Shown here one piece after another: positions 14,818 through 22,693 of a stretch of 36,930 nucleotides of DNA (position 1 is the first letter of the stretch; every line of letters starts with the position of its first letter). The position numbers and the translations under genes are program-made. Below the pieces are notes generated by a model. It did no database searches and was not told the DNA's origin. It was given only the letters and a program-made list of their open reading frames with translations. The stretch comes from an uncultured Treponema sp. (GTDB lineage: Bacteria; Spirochaetota; Spirochaetia; Treponematales; Treponemataceae), in contig NZ_CAMHSK010000030.1 in NCBI RefSeq assembly GCF_946187725.1, positions 1-36,930 on the forward strand. The letters run 5' to 3'.

Positions 14818-15858
14818 CTATCTTCTGCCAAATGCTTCAAGGTTTGCAAGACCACGCTTAAATTGCGGAATCCTTGCGCAGGCACTTGTATCCCAGTCGC
14901 TTCTGTCACCTCGTTTGAGGAAGTGATAGGCGACACCTGCAATCATTGCGCCGTTATCACCGCAAAGCTTTAACGGAGGGAAAATGCATTTGATGTCGGT
15001 TCGTTCTGCGAGCAGGGAACGGAGCCGTGAATTTGCAGCAACACCGCCACCTGCAACTACTGTTTTAAGGCCAGTGTCTTCAACTGCGCGGAAAAGCCGG
15101 CTGGTCAAGGTTTTGCAGGCGGTTTCCTGGAATGCGGCACAGATGTTTTCGTTCGTTTTTTCGTAGCCAGGTTTTAAGAACATATCTGCCTGATGGATGA
15201 CGGCTGTTTTAAGTCCAGAGAATGAAACATCGTAGCGGTTGTTTTCTCGTTTGTCGAGTTTTGGAACAGGAAATGCGAAAGATTTTGGGTCGCCGGACTG
15301 AGCCAGTTTGTCGATTATTACTCCGCCCGGATAGCCAAGTCCGTAAAATTTTGAAACCTTGTCAAACGCCTCGCCAACGCTGTCATCGATGGTGGTTCCG
15401 AGGACTTCAAGGTCGTCAAAACCGTTTACTTTTGCGATGATTGAGTGCCCGCCGCTTACGAGTAATCCAAGATAAGGATATTGAATTTCGTTTTCAAGAT
15501 GTGCGGCATACATGTGGCCGAGCATGTGATTTATTGCGATGAATGGTTTTCCGCATGCCCATGCCAGAGTTTTTCCGAATGTGAGTCCGACTAAAAGACT
15601 TCCCATCAATCCTGGTCTGTTTGTGGCGGCGATTGCGTCAACTTCATCCAAAGTCATATTAGCTTCTGTTAGTGCCTGCCGGACTACAGGCAGAATCCAT
15701 TCTGCGTGCTTGCGGCTTGCGATTTCCGGTACGACTCCCTTGTAAACTTCATGAAAAGGAATCTGTGTTGCGACTACATTTGAAATGATTTTTTTGCCAT
15801 CTTCTACAATGGCACAAGCTGTTTCGTCACAGCTGCTTTCTATACCAAGAACTTTCAT
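14818..15858 (-). CDS. tsaD: tRNA N6-threonylcarbamoyladenosine transferase TsaD
   Basis: TsaD transfers the threonylcarbamoyl group to A37 of ANN-decoding tRNAs, working with TsaB, TsaE and TsaC. The 346-residue protein begins MKVLGIESSCDETACAIVEDG. It has the metal-binding HMLGH (His111, His115) and Asp301 in CGDNGAMIA, SGGHS at 135-139 and the GGGVAANS loop near 270-277. The ATG at 15858 follows an AGAGG site, and the upstream deacetylase stops 10 bp before it, so the two are probably co-transcribed. Confidence 0.97.
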   Translation of the reverse strand: MKVLGIESSCDETACAIVEDGKKIISNVVATQIPFHEVYKGVVPEIASRKHAEWILPVVRQALTEANMTLDEVDAIAATNRPGLMGSLLVGLTFGKTLAWACGKPFIAINHMLGHMYAAHLENEIQYPYLGLLVSGGHSIIAKVNGFDDLEVLGTTIDDSVGEAFDKVSKFYGLGYPGGVIIDKLAQSGDPKSFAFPVPKLDKRENNRYDVSFSGLKTAVIHQADMFLKPGYEKTNENICAAFQETACKTLTSRLFRAVEDTGLKTVVAGGGVAANSRLRSLLAERTDIKCIFPPLKLCGDNGAMIAGVAYHFLKRGDRSDWDTSACARIPQFKRGLANLEAFGRR

Positions 15859-15868
15859 GATTGCCTCT

Positions 15869-17218
15869 TTATCTTAATTGACTCGGTGTTGCAAATCTGT
15901 ATCCTGCGGCTTTTATTTCGGGGTACATTTCTGCAAGTAAATCCGGAAGAATCTTCACGCTTTTATCAACATGACCGATTACGATTGCCCTTCCGTGCCT
16001 GTTTGCGTATGCGAGCGTTTCCCTCATCCTCTCAAGCATTTTAGCCCTGTCGATGTCATTATCGAGATAGGGACCGGCCTTTTCAAAAATCGTCATGTCT
16101 CTTTCAAGAGCTGCCTGCGGTGCTTTTGTTGCTGCTGTTGTCCTTGAATCCAAAAAATATACACCCATTTCATTGCAGACTTCAAGTACCGCCCCAATTT
16201 TTATTTCATTTGAGGTAATCAGCGAACCTTCGTGATTGTTGATTCCGCGAACTCCCTGGCCAAGTTCCTGAAAATTTGCCTTTATTATAGAAGCAATTTG
16301 ATAAGATGTCATGTCTGCTTTTATTGCTCCCGGTCCTGGATCCAGATTCAGATTCGTGGCCTGCATTGGCTGGTGTAAAATCAGCTCTTTTCCGGCTTCA
16401 CGGACTGCATTTGCGCAGGCTCGCGATTGTGCCAGTCTTGGAAGCACGGCAATTGTAATTGGAAAGGGAAGTGCGGTATATCTTTTTGTGTTTTCGACGC
16501 TTCTACCCGCATCGTCAATCACGATTACGATTGTTGCACCGTTTGAAGCTGGCGGAATGTCAAATCGGTTTTTAGGTATGTTTTTTTGAATCTGCTCTTC
16601 GTTGTAAGGTGTTTTTGAAGAGGCAAGCTGTGGGGCAGTTGATTTTGTGGCCAGAGCAGGTTTTTCTGTCTGCACGGTTGATTTTGCCGTCTGGACAGGT
16701 TTCGCGGTCTGCACAGTTGGTTTTGCGGTCTGGGCAGTTTTTTCTGTCTGTACAGGTGTTTTTGCGGTCTGAGCAGGTTTCGTGGTCTGCACGGTTGATT
16801 TTGTTGTCTGAGCAGGTTTTTCTGTCTGCACGTTTGATTTTGCCGTCTGAACTGGTTTTTCTGTCTGTACAGGTGATTTTGCCGTCTGGACAGGTTTCGC
16901 GGTCTGCACAGTTGGTTTTACCGTCTGAGCAGTTTTTTCTATCTTTTCGTGGCTTTCTGTATTTGAGGTAATTTTTACTGATTCTGAAGATTTTTCAACG
17001 GGCTGGGGCGCAGTTTGATTAAATACAACGCTCATTGCAAGCGCGAGAACGCAGATGCCTGAAATCAATGAACTGAGAAGAATGACTTTGTTTTTGGCAA
17101 GCTGAACCTTGGGCTTTTTTGCGCGGGTACGGCTTTTAGTTCCGCCGCTTTTTTTTGTGGATGAAGTTCGTTTTGTTGTTGAAGTTTTACGAGTCTTATC
17201 AGATTTGTTATCAAGCAT
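15869..17218 (-). CDS. Membrane-anchored divergent polysaccharide deacetylase family protein
   Basis: The 449-residue protein has a strongly basic, Lys/Thr/Ser-rich cytoplasmic N-terminus (1-43) and one transmembrane helix (about 44-66). A low-complexity linker of QTAKP/QTEKP repeats follows (about 96-205). The C-terminal domain (about 228-449) has the YibQ/DUF610 divergent deacetylase fold: TIVIVIDDAGRS, LHQPMQ, GINNHEGSL, VYFLDSRTTA and AIVIGHVD. This anchors the domain in the periplasm at the end of a long spacer. The substrate is not known. No Shine-Dalgarno precedes the ATG. A -10-like TAAAAT lies 11 nt upstream, and a 12-bp inverted repeat covers the start. Confidence 0.85.
   Translation of the reverse strand: MLDNKSDKTRKTSTTKRTSSTKKSGGTKSRTRAKKPKVQLAKNKVILLSSLISGICVLALAMSVVFNQTAPQPVEKSSESVKITSNTESHEKIEKTAQTVKPTVQTAKPVQTAKSPVQTEKPVQTAKSNVQTEKPAQTTKSTVQTTKPAQTAKTPVQTEKTAQTAKPTVQTAKPVQTAKSTVQTEKPALATKSTAPQLASSKTPYNEEQIQKNIPKNRFDIPPASNGATIVIVIDDAGRSVENTKRYTALPFPITIAVLPRLAQSRACANAVREAGKELILHQPMQATNLNLDPGPGAIKADMTSYQIASIIKANFQELGQGVRGINNHEGSLITSNEIKIGAVLEVCNEMGVYFLDSRTTAATKAPQAALERDMTIFEKAGPYLDNDIDRAKMLERMRETLAYANRHGRAIVIGHVDKSVKILPDLLAEMYPEIKAAGYRFATPSQLR
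16620..16940 (-). repeat. Tandem coding repeats (QTAKP/QTEKP) in the deacetylase linker
   Basis: Units of about 24-39 bases encoding VQTAKP, VQTEKP and AQTAKS variants repeat many times between the membrane helix and the enzymatic domain. They form a flexible wall- or periplasm-spanning spacer whose length may vary between strains. Confidence 0.85.
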
Positions 17219-17255
17219 AGAATGGTTTTATTTTACAGTTTTTACCATTCTATGC
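17215..17255. promoter_or_regulatory. 12-bp perfect inverted repeat over the deacetylase start codon and promoter
   Basis: GCATAGAATGGT (17215-17226) and ACCATTCTATGC (17244-17255) are exact complements separated by 17 bp. One arm contains the start codon. The centre contains the predicted -10 TAAAAT (minus strand of 17235-17230), with TTTGCA 17 bp upstream (17258-17253). It may be an operator dyad or an mRNA hairpin hiding the start codon. In the leaderless reading only the DNA operator is possible. Confidence 0.65.
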
Positions 17256-17278
17256 AAAGCGTGTTTTTAAGAAGGAAA

Positions 17279-18103
17279 TTATGCCGTACAGAGTTCCAAC
17301 TGTGAATCTGTCATGGCCTGTCTGATTTTACTCAGGGCTTTTATTTCTGTCTGGCGGATTGTTTCTGCGGAAACACCTAGGGAAGTTCCAAGTTCACGGA
17401 GAGTCGGAGCATGAACCTTTCCTTCGAGATTGTATCTTCCGGCGAGAACATAACGCTCTTTTTCAGAAAGCTGGGCAACCATCTCTTTAATGTTGCTTTT
17501 TGCGATTTCAATGAAAAATCTTCTTTCTGGTTCATAAGTCATGTCCGGAATCAGGTCGCCGATTGTGAGGCTGCCATCATCACCGCATTCGATATCGAGG
17601 CTGGTGCAGGTGTACTTGCAGCAGAGCGCATCTTTCAGCTCCTTTGTCGTGATTCCGAGTTTTTTTGCAGTTTCTGATTTTGACGATTCACTTTCGTTAA
17701 GCTGTGCGTATTCGCTCTGAATATTAGAGAACCGTCGCAGGACTTCCTCTTTTCGTTGCGGAATTGAAATGATGCTTGTTTTATTGTGAAGATATCTGAG
17801 GATATACTGCAAAATCCATGGATATGCGTAGGTTGAAAATCTAGTGTTATATTTTGCAGAAAATTTTTCTGCCGCTGCCATGAGACCAAGGTTTCCTTCC
17901 TGAATTAAATCCATGATTGAGACCTTATATGTTTTCTTCAGTTTGTTTGCAACGCTGACAACAAGGCGAAGATTTGAATTTACGAGCTGATTGACCGCGT
18001 TTTTGTCACCAGCCGCTATTTTTTCTGCAATCTGCCTTTCCGTGTCTGATTCCAGAAGAGGATATTTTTGAATTTGATTTAAATACAATTCATACATATT
18101 CAT
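17279..18103 (-). CDS. RNA polymerase sigma factor, sigma-70 family (RpoS/RpoH-sized)
   Basis: The 274-residue sigma factor lacks region 1.1. Region 2 spans about 20-105, with NLRLVVSVANKL, DLIQEGNLGLMAAAEKF and NTRFSTYAYPWILQYILRYL. Region 3 follows (IISIPQRKEEVLRR). Region 4 is at about 205-262, with the LSEKERYVLAGRY and TLRELGTSLGVSAETIRQTE helix-turn-helix. Its size is that of an alternative factor, not the housekeeping sigma. Unusual is a Cys cluster, CCKYTCTSLDIEC (161-173), in region 3. The ATG at 18103 follows GGGAG. A near-perfect sigma-54 promoter lies about 40 bp upstream, so the gene is probably part of a RpoN-controlled cascade. The exact orthologue is not assigned. Confidence 0.93.
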   Translation of the reverse strand: MNMYELYLNQIQKYPLLESDTERQIAEKIAAGDKNAVNQLVNSNLRLVVSVANKLKKTYKVSIMDLIQEGNLGLMAAAEKFSAKYNTRFSTYAYPWILQYILRYLHNKTSIISIPQRKEEVLRRFSNIQSEYAQLNESESSKSETAKKLGITTKELKDALCCKYTCTSLDIECGDDGSLTIGDLIPDMTYEPERRFFIEIAKSNIKEMVAQLSEKERYVLAGRYNLEGKVHAPTLRELGTSLGVSAETIRQTEIKALSKIRQAMTDSQLELCTA

Positions 18104-18113
18104 AAAAACTCCC

Positions 18114-18133
18114 GAAAGACTTCCGTGTCTTTC
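18114..18133 (-). promoter_or_regulatory. Hairpin beside the ribosome binding site of the sigma factor gene
   Basis: GAAAGAC and GTCTTTC (18114-18120 and 18127-18133) form a 7-bp stem with a 6-nt loop, ending just before the GGGAG site. In the predicted sigma-54 transcript this hairpin would stand at the very 5' end, where it could stabilise the RNA or modulate translation. Confidence 0.6.
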
Positions 18134-18144
18134 ATAAAAGATTA

Positions 18145-18160
18145 AGCAAGTTCCGTGCCA
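18145..18160 (-). promoter_or_regulatory. Sigma-54 (RpoN) promoter of the sigma factor gene
   Basis: The minus strand reads TGGCACGGAACTTGCT, which matches the RpoN consensus TGGCACG-N4-TTGCW at every defined position. GG is at the -24 element and GC at the -12 element, with correct spacing. Predicted transcription start is near 18134, giving a leader of about 30 nt. Sigma-54 promoters are specific enough that a full match directly upstream of a gene is strong evidence. Confidence 0.88.
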
Positions 18161-18273
18161 ACTTTTAAGGAAATCTGAAAAAATATGAAAGTGATTGTGC
18201 TAAATCATTGTATTACAAGAAGATAATTTGAGAATAAATTGAAATTAATCTGAAGTGTGAAAAAGTTGTATGC

Positions 18274-18319
18274 GTGCAAAAAATTATACACAGACGACTA
18301 AGCGTATAAAAAAATGCAC
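18274..18319. promoter_or_regulatory. Interrupted inverted repeat, possible enhancer-binding site
   Basis: GTGCA...TATAC (18274-18289) is mirrored by GTATA...TGCAC (18304-18319) around an 14-bp centre. It lies about 115-160 bp upstream of the sigma-54 promoter, where RpoN activators usually bind, within the 325-bp gene-free divergent region 18104-18428. No ORF or RNA gene was found in the rest of that region. Confidence 0.5.
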
Positions 18320-18376
18320 AGTTTTGACGAAAATGCCCGCATCGTATACTTTTTTATAAAAATTATAACGCACGGT

Positions 18377-18404
18377 TTTACAAATTCAAGATTTTTGATA
18401 AAAT
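18377..18404 (+). promoter_or_regulatory. Predicted promoter for thrH
   Basis: TTTACA (18377-18382) and TAAAAT (18399-18404) are separated by 16 bp. The gene start is 25 bp downstream with an AGGAG site. Confidence 0.6.
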
Positions 18405-18428
18405 AGCTCAATTTTAGGAGATTTTAAT

Positions 18429-19034
18429 ATGTATGTAACCTGTTTGGATATGGAAGGCGTTCTTGTTCCTGAAATCTGGATTGCTTTTGCTGAAGAAAGC
18501 GGCATCCCGGAACTTAAACGCACCACCCGCGATGAACCTGATTATGATAAACTCATGCAGTTTCGAATCAATATATTGAAGGAACATGGACTTACCCTCA
18601 AAGACATTCAGAATACAATTGCAAGAATCGATCCGCTGCCTGGTGCAAAAGAATTTTTGGACAAGCTGCGCGCAAAATGTCAGACAATCATTCTGAGTGA
18701 TACTTTTGAGGAATTCGCCGCTCCTCTCATGAAAAAACTCGGAATGCCAACCATTTTCTGTAATTCGCTCGAGATTGACGAAAATGGCTTCATCGTGCGC
18801 CACAAAATGCGCTGTGAAAAGTCAAAGCTCACGACCGTCAAAGCCTTGCAGTCAATCGGATTTGAGACAATTGCTTCTGGTGACAGCTTCAATGACTTGG
18901 GCATGATTCAGGCAAGCAAAGCCGGATTCCTGTTCCGCACAACCGACAAAATCAAAGCTGACTTCCCGAACATTCCTGCTTTCACAGAGTTTGATGAGCT
19001 TTACGAGGCTATCTGCGCTGTAATTGACGCCTAA
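18429..19034 (+). CDS. thrH: ThrH: phosphoserine phosphatase / homoserine phosphotransferase
   Basis: This is a HAD-superfamily phosphatase. The 201-residue product begins MYVTCLDMEGVLVPEIWIAFAEESGI, very close to Pseudomonas ThrH, with nucleophile Asp7 in DMEGV, LSDTFEEF (motif II), a conserved Lys region, and GDSFNDLGM (motif IV). ThrH can hydrolyse phosphoserine and pass the phosphate to homoserine, serving serine and threonine synthesis. The ATG follows AGGAG. It stands divergently from the sigma factor gene across a 325-bp regulatory region. Confidence 0.93.
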   Translation: MYVTCLDMEGVLVPEIWIAFAEESGIPELKRTTRDEPDYDKLMQFRINILKEHGLTLKDIQNTIARIDPLPGAKEFLDKLRAKCQTIILSDTFEEFAAPLMKKLGMPTIFCNSLEIDENGFIVRHKMRCEKSKLTTVKALQSIGFETIASGDSFNDLGMIQASKAGFLFRTTDKIKADFPNIPAFTEFDELYEAICAVIDA

Positions 19035-19039
19035 GCAAG

Positions 19040-19107
19040 TTTTACCCCTAGAAAATTTTGTTTTTTCCTTCATCAGAATTTGCGAAATTTGATAAACAGG
19101 GGTAAAA
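19040..19107. promoter_or_regulatory. 10-bp inverted repeat and predicted promoter before the EAL protein gene
   Basis: TTTTACCCCT (19040-19049) is the exact complement of AGGGGTAAAA (19098-19107). The second arm overlaps a predicted -10 TAAAAT (19103-19108), which has TTGCGA 17 bp upstream (19080-19085). The start codon is only 7 nt after the -10. The repeat could be an operator with looping, or a thrH 3' hairpin. Confidence 0.55.
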
Positions 19108-19115
19108 TATTTGCT

Positions 19116-20804
19116 ATGGATAGCAGAAAAGATTTCCGACGCACAATTCTCGTTGTAGATGACGAAGCTGTAAACCGCGAGATGCTTTCTAGTATTCTCT
19201 CGCAGGAATATAATGTCCTTTCTGTCGAAAACGGAAAGGAAGCTCTTGCATTTATTCGTAAGCGCAAAGGGAAGATATCATTAATCCTTCTCGATCTTCT
19301 TATGCCGGAAGCTAACGGTTATGAAGTTATGGAAGCCGTTAAAAAGAATCCCGAATTTGCCCGAATTCCGATTATCGTGCTTACGAGCGAAAAGGCGGCT
19401 GAAGTAAAAAGCCTTCAGATGGGAGCGTCTGACTTTTTGACCAAGCCCTATGACTCTCCCGAAGTCATTCTTGCTCGTGTAAGGCATTCAATTGCTCTTG
19501 CAGAGGATTTTCGGCTGATTCAATCCACTGAACGCGATTTCCTGACCAAACTTTACAACAAAGAGTTCTTCTACGAATATGCTACCCAGTTAAAAGAACT
19601 TAATCCAAATTCTGTGATGGACTCAATTGTCCTCAACCTTACGAGTTTTCACCTTATCAACGAAATTTATGGCCTTAGTTTCGGAAACATCATCCTTCAG
19701 ACTGTTGCCGATGGTATAATCCAGCTGGCCGAAGAATCGAATGGCATAGGCGGCCGCTACAGCGCTGACGGTTTCTTCCTTTATATGGAGCACCGTGACA
19801 ACTACGGCCTTCTGCTTGAGCATTTGGAAAGCTATCTTTCTGAAATCCTTAAAGAAACAGAAGTTCATGTCAGGATGGGTATTTGCCCCGGAACATTCCT
19901 GTCTGTTTCCATTCAGCAGAGTTTTGACCGTGCGCTTTATGCCTGTAACATGCTTCGTGACAAGTTTACTTCCGCGTTCTTGGTATACGATGAACAAATT
20001 CATGATGAGGAAGTAAAAAAAGCCCGTCTTCTCAGTGATTTTGCAAATGCTGTCGAAAAAAGGCAGTTCCATGTTTTTTATCAGCCGAAATACTATATTC
20101 AGGGCGAAAAGCCTGTTCTTTCCAGTTTTGAGGCCCTTGTCCGATGGACGCATCCTAAATTCGGTATGATGAGTCCGACTTCATTCATCTCGCAGTTTGA
20201 GAAAAACGGTCTCATTCAGAAACTCGATAAATATGTCTGGAAAGAAGTCGCTGAGCAGATGCGCAAATGGAAGGAAATTTTTGGAACAACCATTCCTGTT
20301 TCAGTGAATGTTTCGCGGGTCGATTTGCATGATCCCAAAATCGTTGAATATCTTCTTCAAATTACAAAAGACAATGACATCGAGCCGGAGCAGTTTTTGC
20401 TCGAAATCACGGAATCTGCATACCTTGCGGACAACAGCATTCTCGTGGGCACGGTGAACAAAATGCGTGAGGCTGGCTTCAAGGTCGAAATGGATGACTT
20501 TGGTTCAGGCTATTCAAGTCTGAGCATGCTTGCCACTCTTCCAATCGATGCCATTAAAATCGACATCGGCTTTATTCGAAAGATTATTTACGATAAAAAA
20601 ACTATGTATCTTGTCAATGTCATTCTTGAAATCGCCAAGCAGTTCAAGATTCCGTGCATTGCAGAAGGTGTTGAAACCAAAGAACAGCTTGATTTGCTCA
20701 AAGATGCCGGTTGCGATATCGTACAGGGCTACTACTTCTCAAAACCGATTCCTGCCGATGAGGTCATTGAACTTCGCAGAAATGGTTTGAAGCGGGAACT
20801 ATAA
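19116..20804 (+). CDS. Response regulator with degenerate GGDEF and intact EAL domain (cyclic-di-GMP phosphodiesterase)
   Basis: The 562-residue protein has three domains. The receiver (about 10-128) has acidic Asp15/Asp16, phospho-acceptor Asp60 in LLDLLMP and Lys110. The GGDEF-like domain (about 138-290) keeps DFLTKLYNK but has RYSADGFF in place of the catalytic GGDEF, so cyclase activity is unlikely. The EAL domain (about 305-562) has FEALVRW, VNVSR, LEITES, MDDFGSGYSS, KID, AEGVET and QGYYFSKP, all residues needed to cut cyclic-di-GMP. The ATG at 19116 lacks a Shine-Dalgarno and lies 7 nt after a -10-like box. It probably links a histidine kinase signal to motility or surface behaviour. 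No kinase gene is in the window. Confidence 0.93.
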   Translation: MDSRKDFRRTILVVDDEAVNREMLSSILSQEYNVLSVENGKEALAFIRKRKGKISLILLDLLMPEANGYEVMEAVKKNPEFARIPIIVLTSEKAAEVKSLQMGASDFLTKPYDSPEVILARVRHSIALAEDFRLIQSTERDFLTKLYNKEFFYEYATQLKELNPNSVMDSIVLNLTSFHLINEIYGLSFGNIILQTVADGIIQLAEESNGIGGRYSADGFFLYMEHRDNYGLLLEHLESYLSEILKETEVHVRMGICPGTFLSVSIQQSFDRALYACNMLRDKFTSAFLVYDEQIHDEEVKKARLLSDFANAVEKRQFHVFYQPKYYIQGEKPVLSSFEALVRWTHPKFGMMSPTSFISQFEKNGLIQKLDKYVWKEVAEQMRKWKEIFGTTIPVSVNVSRVDLHDPKIVEYLLQITKDNDIEPEQFLLEITESAYLADNSILVGTVNKMREAGFKVEMDDFGSGYSSLSMLATLPIDAIKIDIGFIRKIIYDKKTMYLVNVILEIAKQFKIPCIAEGVETKEQLDLLKDAGCDIVQGYYFSKPIPADEVIELRRNGLKREL

Positions 20805-20842
20805 AAAGGTTTTGCAATTTTTTCTATTTCCTCTTGCTCAAA

Positions 20843-20867
20843 ATGACAAAAAATGTTATTTTGTCAT
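20843..20867. promoter_or_regulatory. 9-bp inverted repeat upstream of fabF (possible operator)
   Basis: ATGACAAAA (20843-20851) and TTTTGTCAT (20859-20867) are exact complements around 7 bp. The dyad lies about 35 bp before fabF and overlaps AT-rich -10-like sequence (CATAAT at 20865-20870), so it may bind a repressor of fatty acid synthesis. No T-run marks it as a terminator for the plus-strand gene before it. Confidence 0.55.
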
Positions 20868-20902
20868 AATAAAATTGAACTTCATTATTAGGAGAATAGA
20901 TT

Positions 20903-22147
20903 ATGAGAAGAGTAGTTGTTACTGGATTGGGTTGTATTTCACCTTTGGGAAATTCTGTCGATGCAACTTGGGCTGGAATCAAAGCCGGAAAGAGCGGAAT
21001 CAACACAATCACACACTATGACAATGCAAATTTCAAGGTAAAGTATGCCGCTGAAGTAAAAGATTTCAAGGCTTCTGACTATATGGATTCTTCTGCTGCA
21101 CGCAAAATGGCTTTGTACACACAGTATGCTGTTGCTGCCGCAAAAATGGCTCTCGAAGATTCAAAATTGATTGGAAATGCAGAGGTTCTTGAAGATGCCG
21201 CTGTTTATCTCGGTGTCGGTATCGGTGGTCTCGAAGTTACAGAAAGCACAATGAAGGCATACTTTGATTCAAATCAGACTCGTATGTCTCCAATGACAAT
21301 CCCTATGCTCATTCCAAATGAGGGAGCTGGTAACATCTCTATGGCATTCGGCTTGCACGGTGCTACACACACTGTTGCAACTGCTTGCGCTTCTGGTACA
21401 GACGCTATCGGTAACGCTTTTGACCAGGTCCGCTCTGGCCGCTACGATGTAGTTCTTGCCGGCGGTGCTGAGTCAACTCAGTGTGGTTACGCAAACTTGG
21501 GATTCTCAATGCTCCACGCTCTTTCTAGTGGTTATGCTGATGACCCGACAAAAGCAAGCCGCCCGTTCGACAAAAAACGCGACGGATTCGTAATGGGCGA
21601 GGGCTCAACAATTCTCATTCTTGAAGAGTATGAGCACGCAAAAGCACGCGGTGCAAAAATCTACGCTGAGGTTGCAGGATACGGTGCTTCTTCAGACGGA
21701 TACCACCTCACGGCTCCAAACCCGGACGGAGTTTGCGGCGCAAAATGTATGACTATTGCAATGAAAGACGCTGGCGTTAAACCAGAGGAAGTCACATACT
21801 ACAATGCTCACGGAACTTCAACAAAATTGAACGATTCCGGCGAGACAAAAATGCTCCACATCGCATTCGGCGATGCAGCTCCAAAATTGCACATTTCTTC
21901 TACAAAATCAATGACAGGTCACTGCCTTGGAAACGCAGGTTCTCTTGAGGCTATGATTTGTGTTAAAGCAATTCAGGATTCTTACATCCCGGCTACAATC
22001 AACCTTGACGAAGTTGACGTTGAGGGCGGCTGTGACTTGGACTACACTCCAAACAAAGGCCTTGATATGCCAGTAAACGTTGCAATGAGCGCAAACTTCG
22101 GCTTCGGCGGCCACAACGGCTGTCTCGTATTCAAAAAAGTTCAGTAA
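20903..22147 (+). CDS. fabF: Beta-ketoacyl-ACP synthase II
   Basis: FabF elongates acyl-ACP with malonyl-ACP in type II fatty acid synthesis. The 414-residue enzyme has the Cys-His-His triad: Cys162 in TACASGTDAIG, His303 in NAHGTSTKLND and His340 in GHCLGNAGSLEA. The N-terminus RRVVVTGLGCISPLGNS and C-terminal NFGFGGHNG are also typical. The ATG has an AGGAG site. It forms a pair with fabZ downstream. Confidence 0.97.
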   Translation: MRRVVVTGLGCISPLGNSVDATWAGIKAGKSGINTITHYDNANFKVKYAAEVKDFKASDYMDSSAARKMALYTQYAVAAAKMALEDSKLIGNAEVLEDAAVYLGVGIGGLEVTESTMKAYFDSNQTRMSPMTIPMLIPNEGAGNISMAFGLHGATHTVATACASGTDAIGNAFDQVRSGRYDVVLAGGAESTQCGYANLGFSMLHALSSGYADDPTKASRPFDKKRDGFVMGEGSTILILEEYEHAKARGAKIYAEVAGYGASSDGYHLTAPNPDGVCGAKCMTIAMKDAGVKPEEVTYYNAHGTSTKLNDSGETKMLHIAFGDAAPKLHISSTKSMTGHCLGNAGSLEAMICVKAIQDSYIPATINLDEVDVEGGCDLDYTPNKGLDMPVNVAMSANFGFGGHNGCLVFKKVQ

Positions 22148-22152
22148 TAAGT

Positions 22153-22216
22153 AGACGCAGATGTACGCAGATACACGCGGATACTTTATCTGTGTTCATC
22201 TGTGTTTATCTGCGTC
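22153..22216. repeat. Interspersed ACGCAGAT/ATCTGCGT repeat, copy 2 (inverted array)
   Basis: GACGCAGAT units run forward, then ATCTGTGTT and ATCTGCGTC run as their complement, so the block can fold into one long imperfect hairpin. It fills the fabF-fabZ spacer, immediately before the fabZ ribosome binding site. Related sequence is at 12348-12379 and, weakly, 32178-32200. Confidence 0.75.
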
Positions 22217-22237
22217 AAACTTTTAGAGGAGAAAATT

Positions 22238-22669
22238 ATGGAAGCATTTACAGATATTGAATCACTTTTGCCACATCGCAAACCTTTCTTGTTTGTGGAC
22301 TCAATTGATTCTTACGATGAAAACGGATGTGTTTGTCACCGCACTTTTACTGAAGAGGATTTCTTCTTCAAGGGTCACTTCCCTGAGTATCCTGTCGTTC
22401 CTGGCGTTATTTTGATTGAGACAATGGCACAGGGCGGCGGTGCTGCATTGAGCTTGCAGAAAAAGTTCGACGAAGGAAGCCTCTTCTTCCTCGCAACCGT
22501 AAACAACGTAAAGTTCAAGCATCAGGTTCGCCCGGGCGACAAAGTCCGCATGGAAGTAACCAACAAGCGCTGTACCAAAAACATGGTAGTCCAGAGCGGA
22601 AAAGCCTTCGTCGGCGAGACATTATGCGCTCAAGCGGAATGGATGTGTCTTGTGGGAAAAGGCAATTAA
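22238..22669 (+). CDS. fabZ: 3-hydroxyacyl-ACP dehydratase FabZ
   Basis: FabZ dehydrates 3-hydroxyacyl-ACP in fatty acid elongation. The 143-residue hot-dog-fold protein begins with the family LLPHRKPFLFVD motif. His47 in GHFPEYPVVPGV and Glu61 in IETMAQ are the catalytic residues. The ATG at 22238 follows GAGGAG. An upstream extension of the frame into the repeat array is not credible. It is co-directional with fabF and probably in the same transcript. Confidence 0.95.
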   Translation: MEAFTDIESLLPHRKPFLFVDSIDSYDENGCVCHRTFTEEDFFFKGHFPEYPVVPGVILIETMAQGGGAALSLQKKFDEGSLFFLATVNNVKFKHQVRPGDKVRMEVTNKRCTKNMVVQSGKAFVGETLCAQAEWMCLVGKGN

Positions 22670-22693
22670 TCAGCTTGGAAGAATGAGGGATTG

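Noticed and set aside
19623..20153. 176-codon minus-strand frame opposite the EAL protein gene
   Set aside because: Shadow of a conserved multi-domain gene, with no translation signal.
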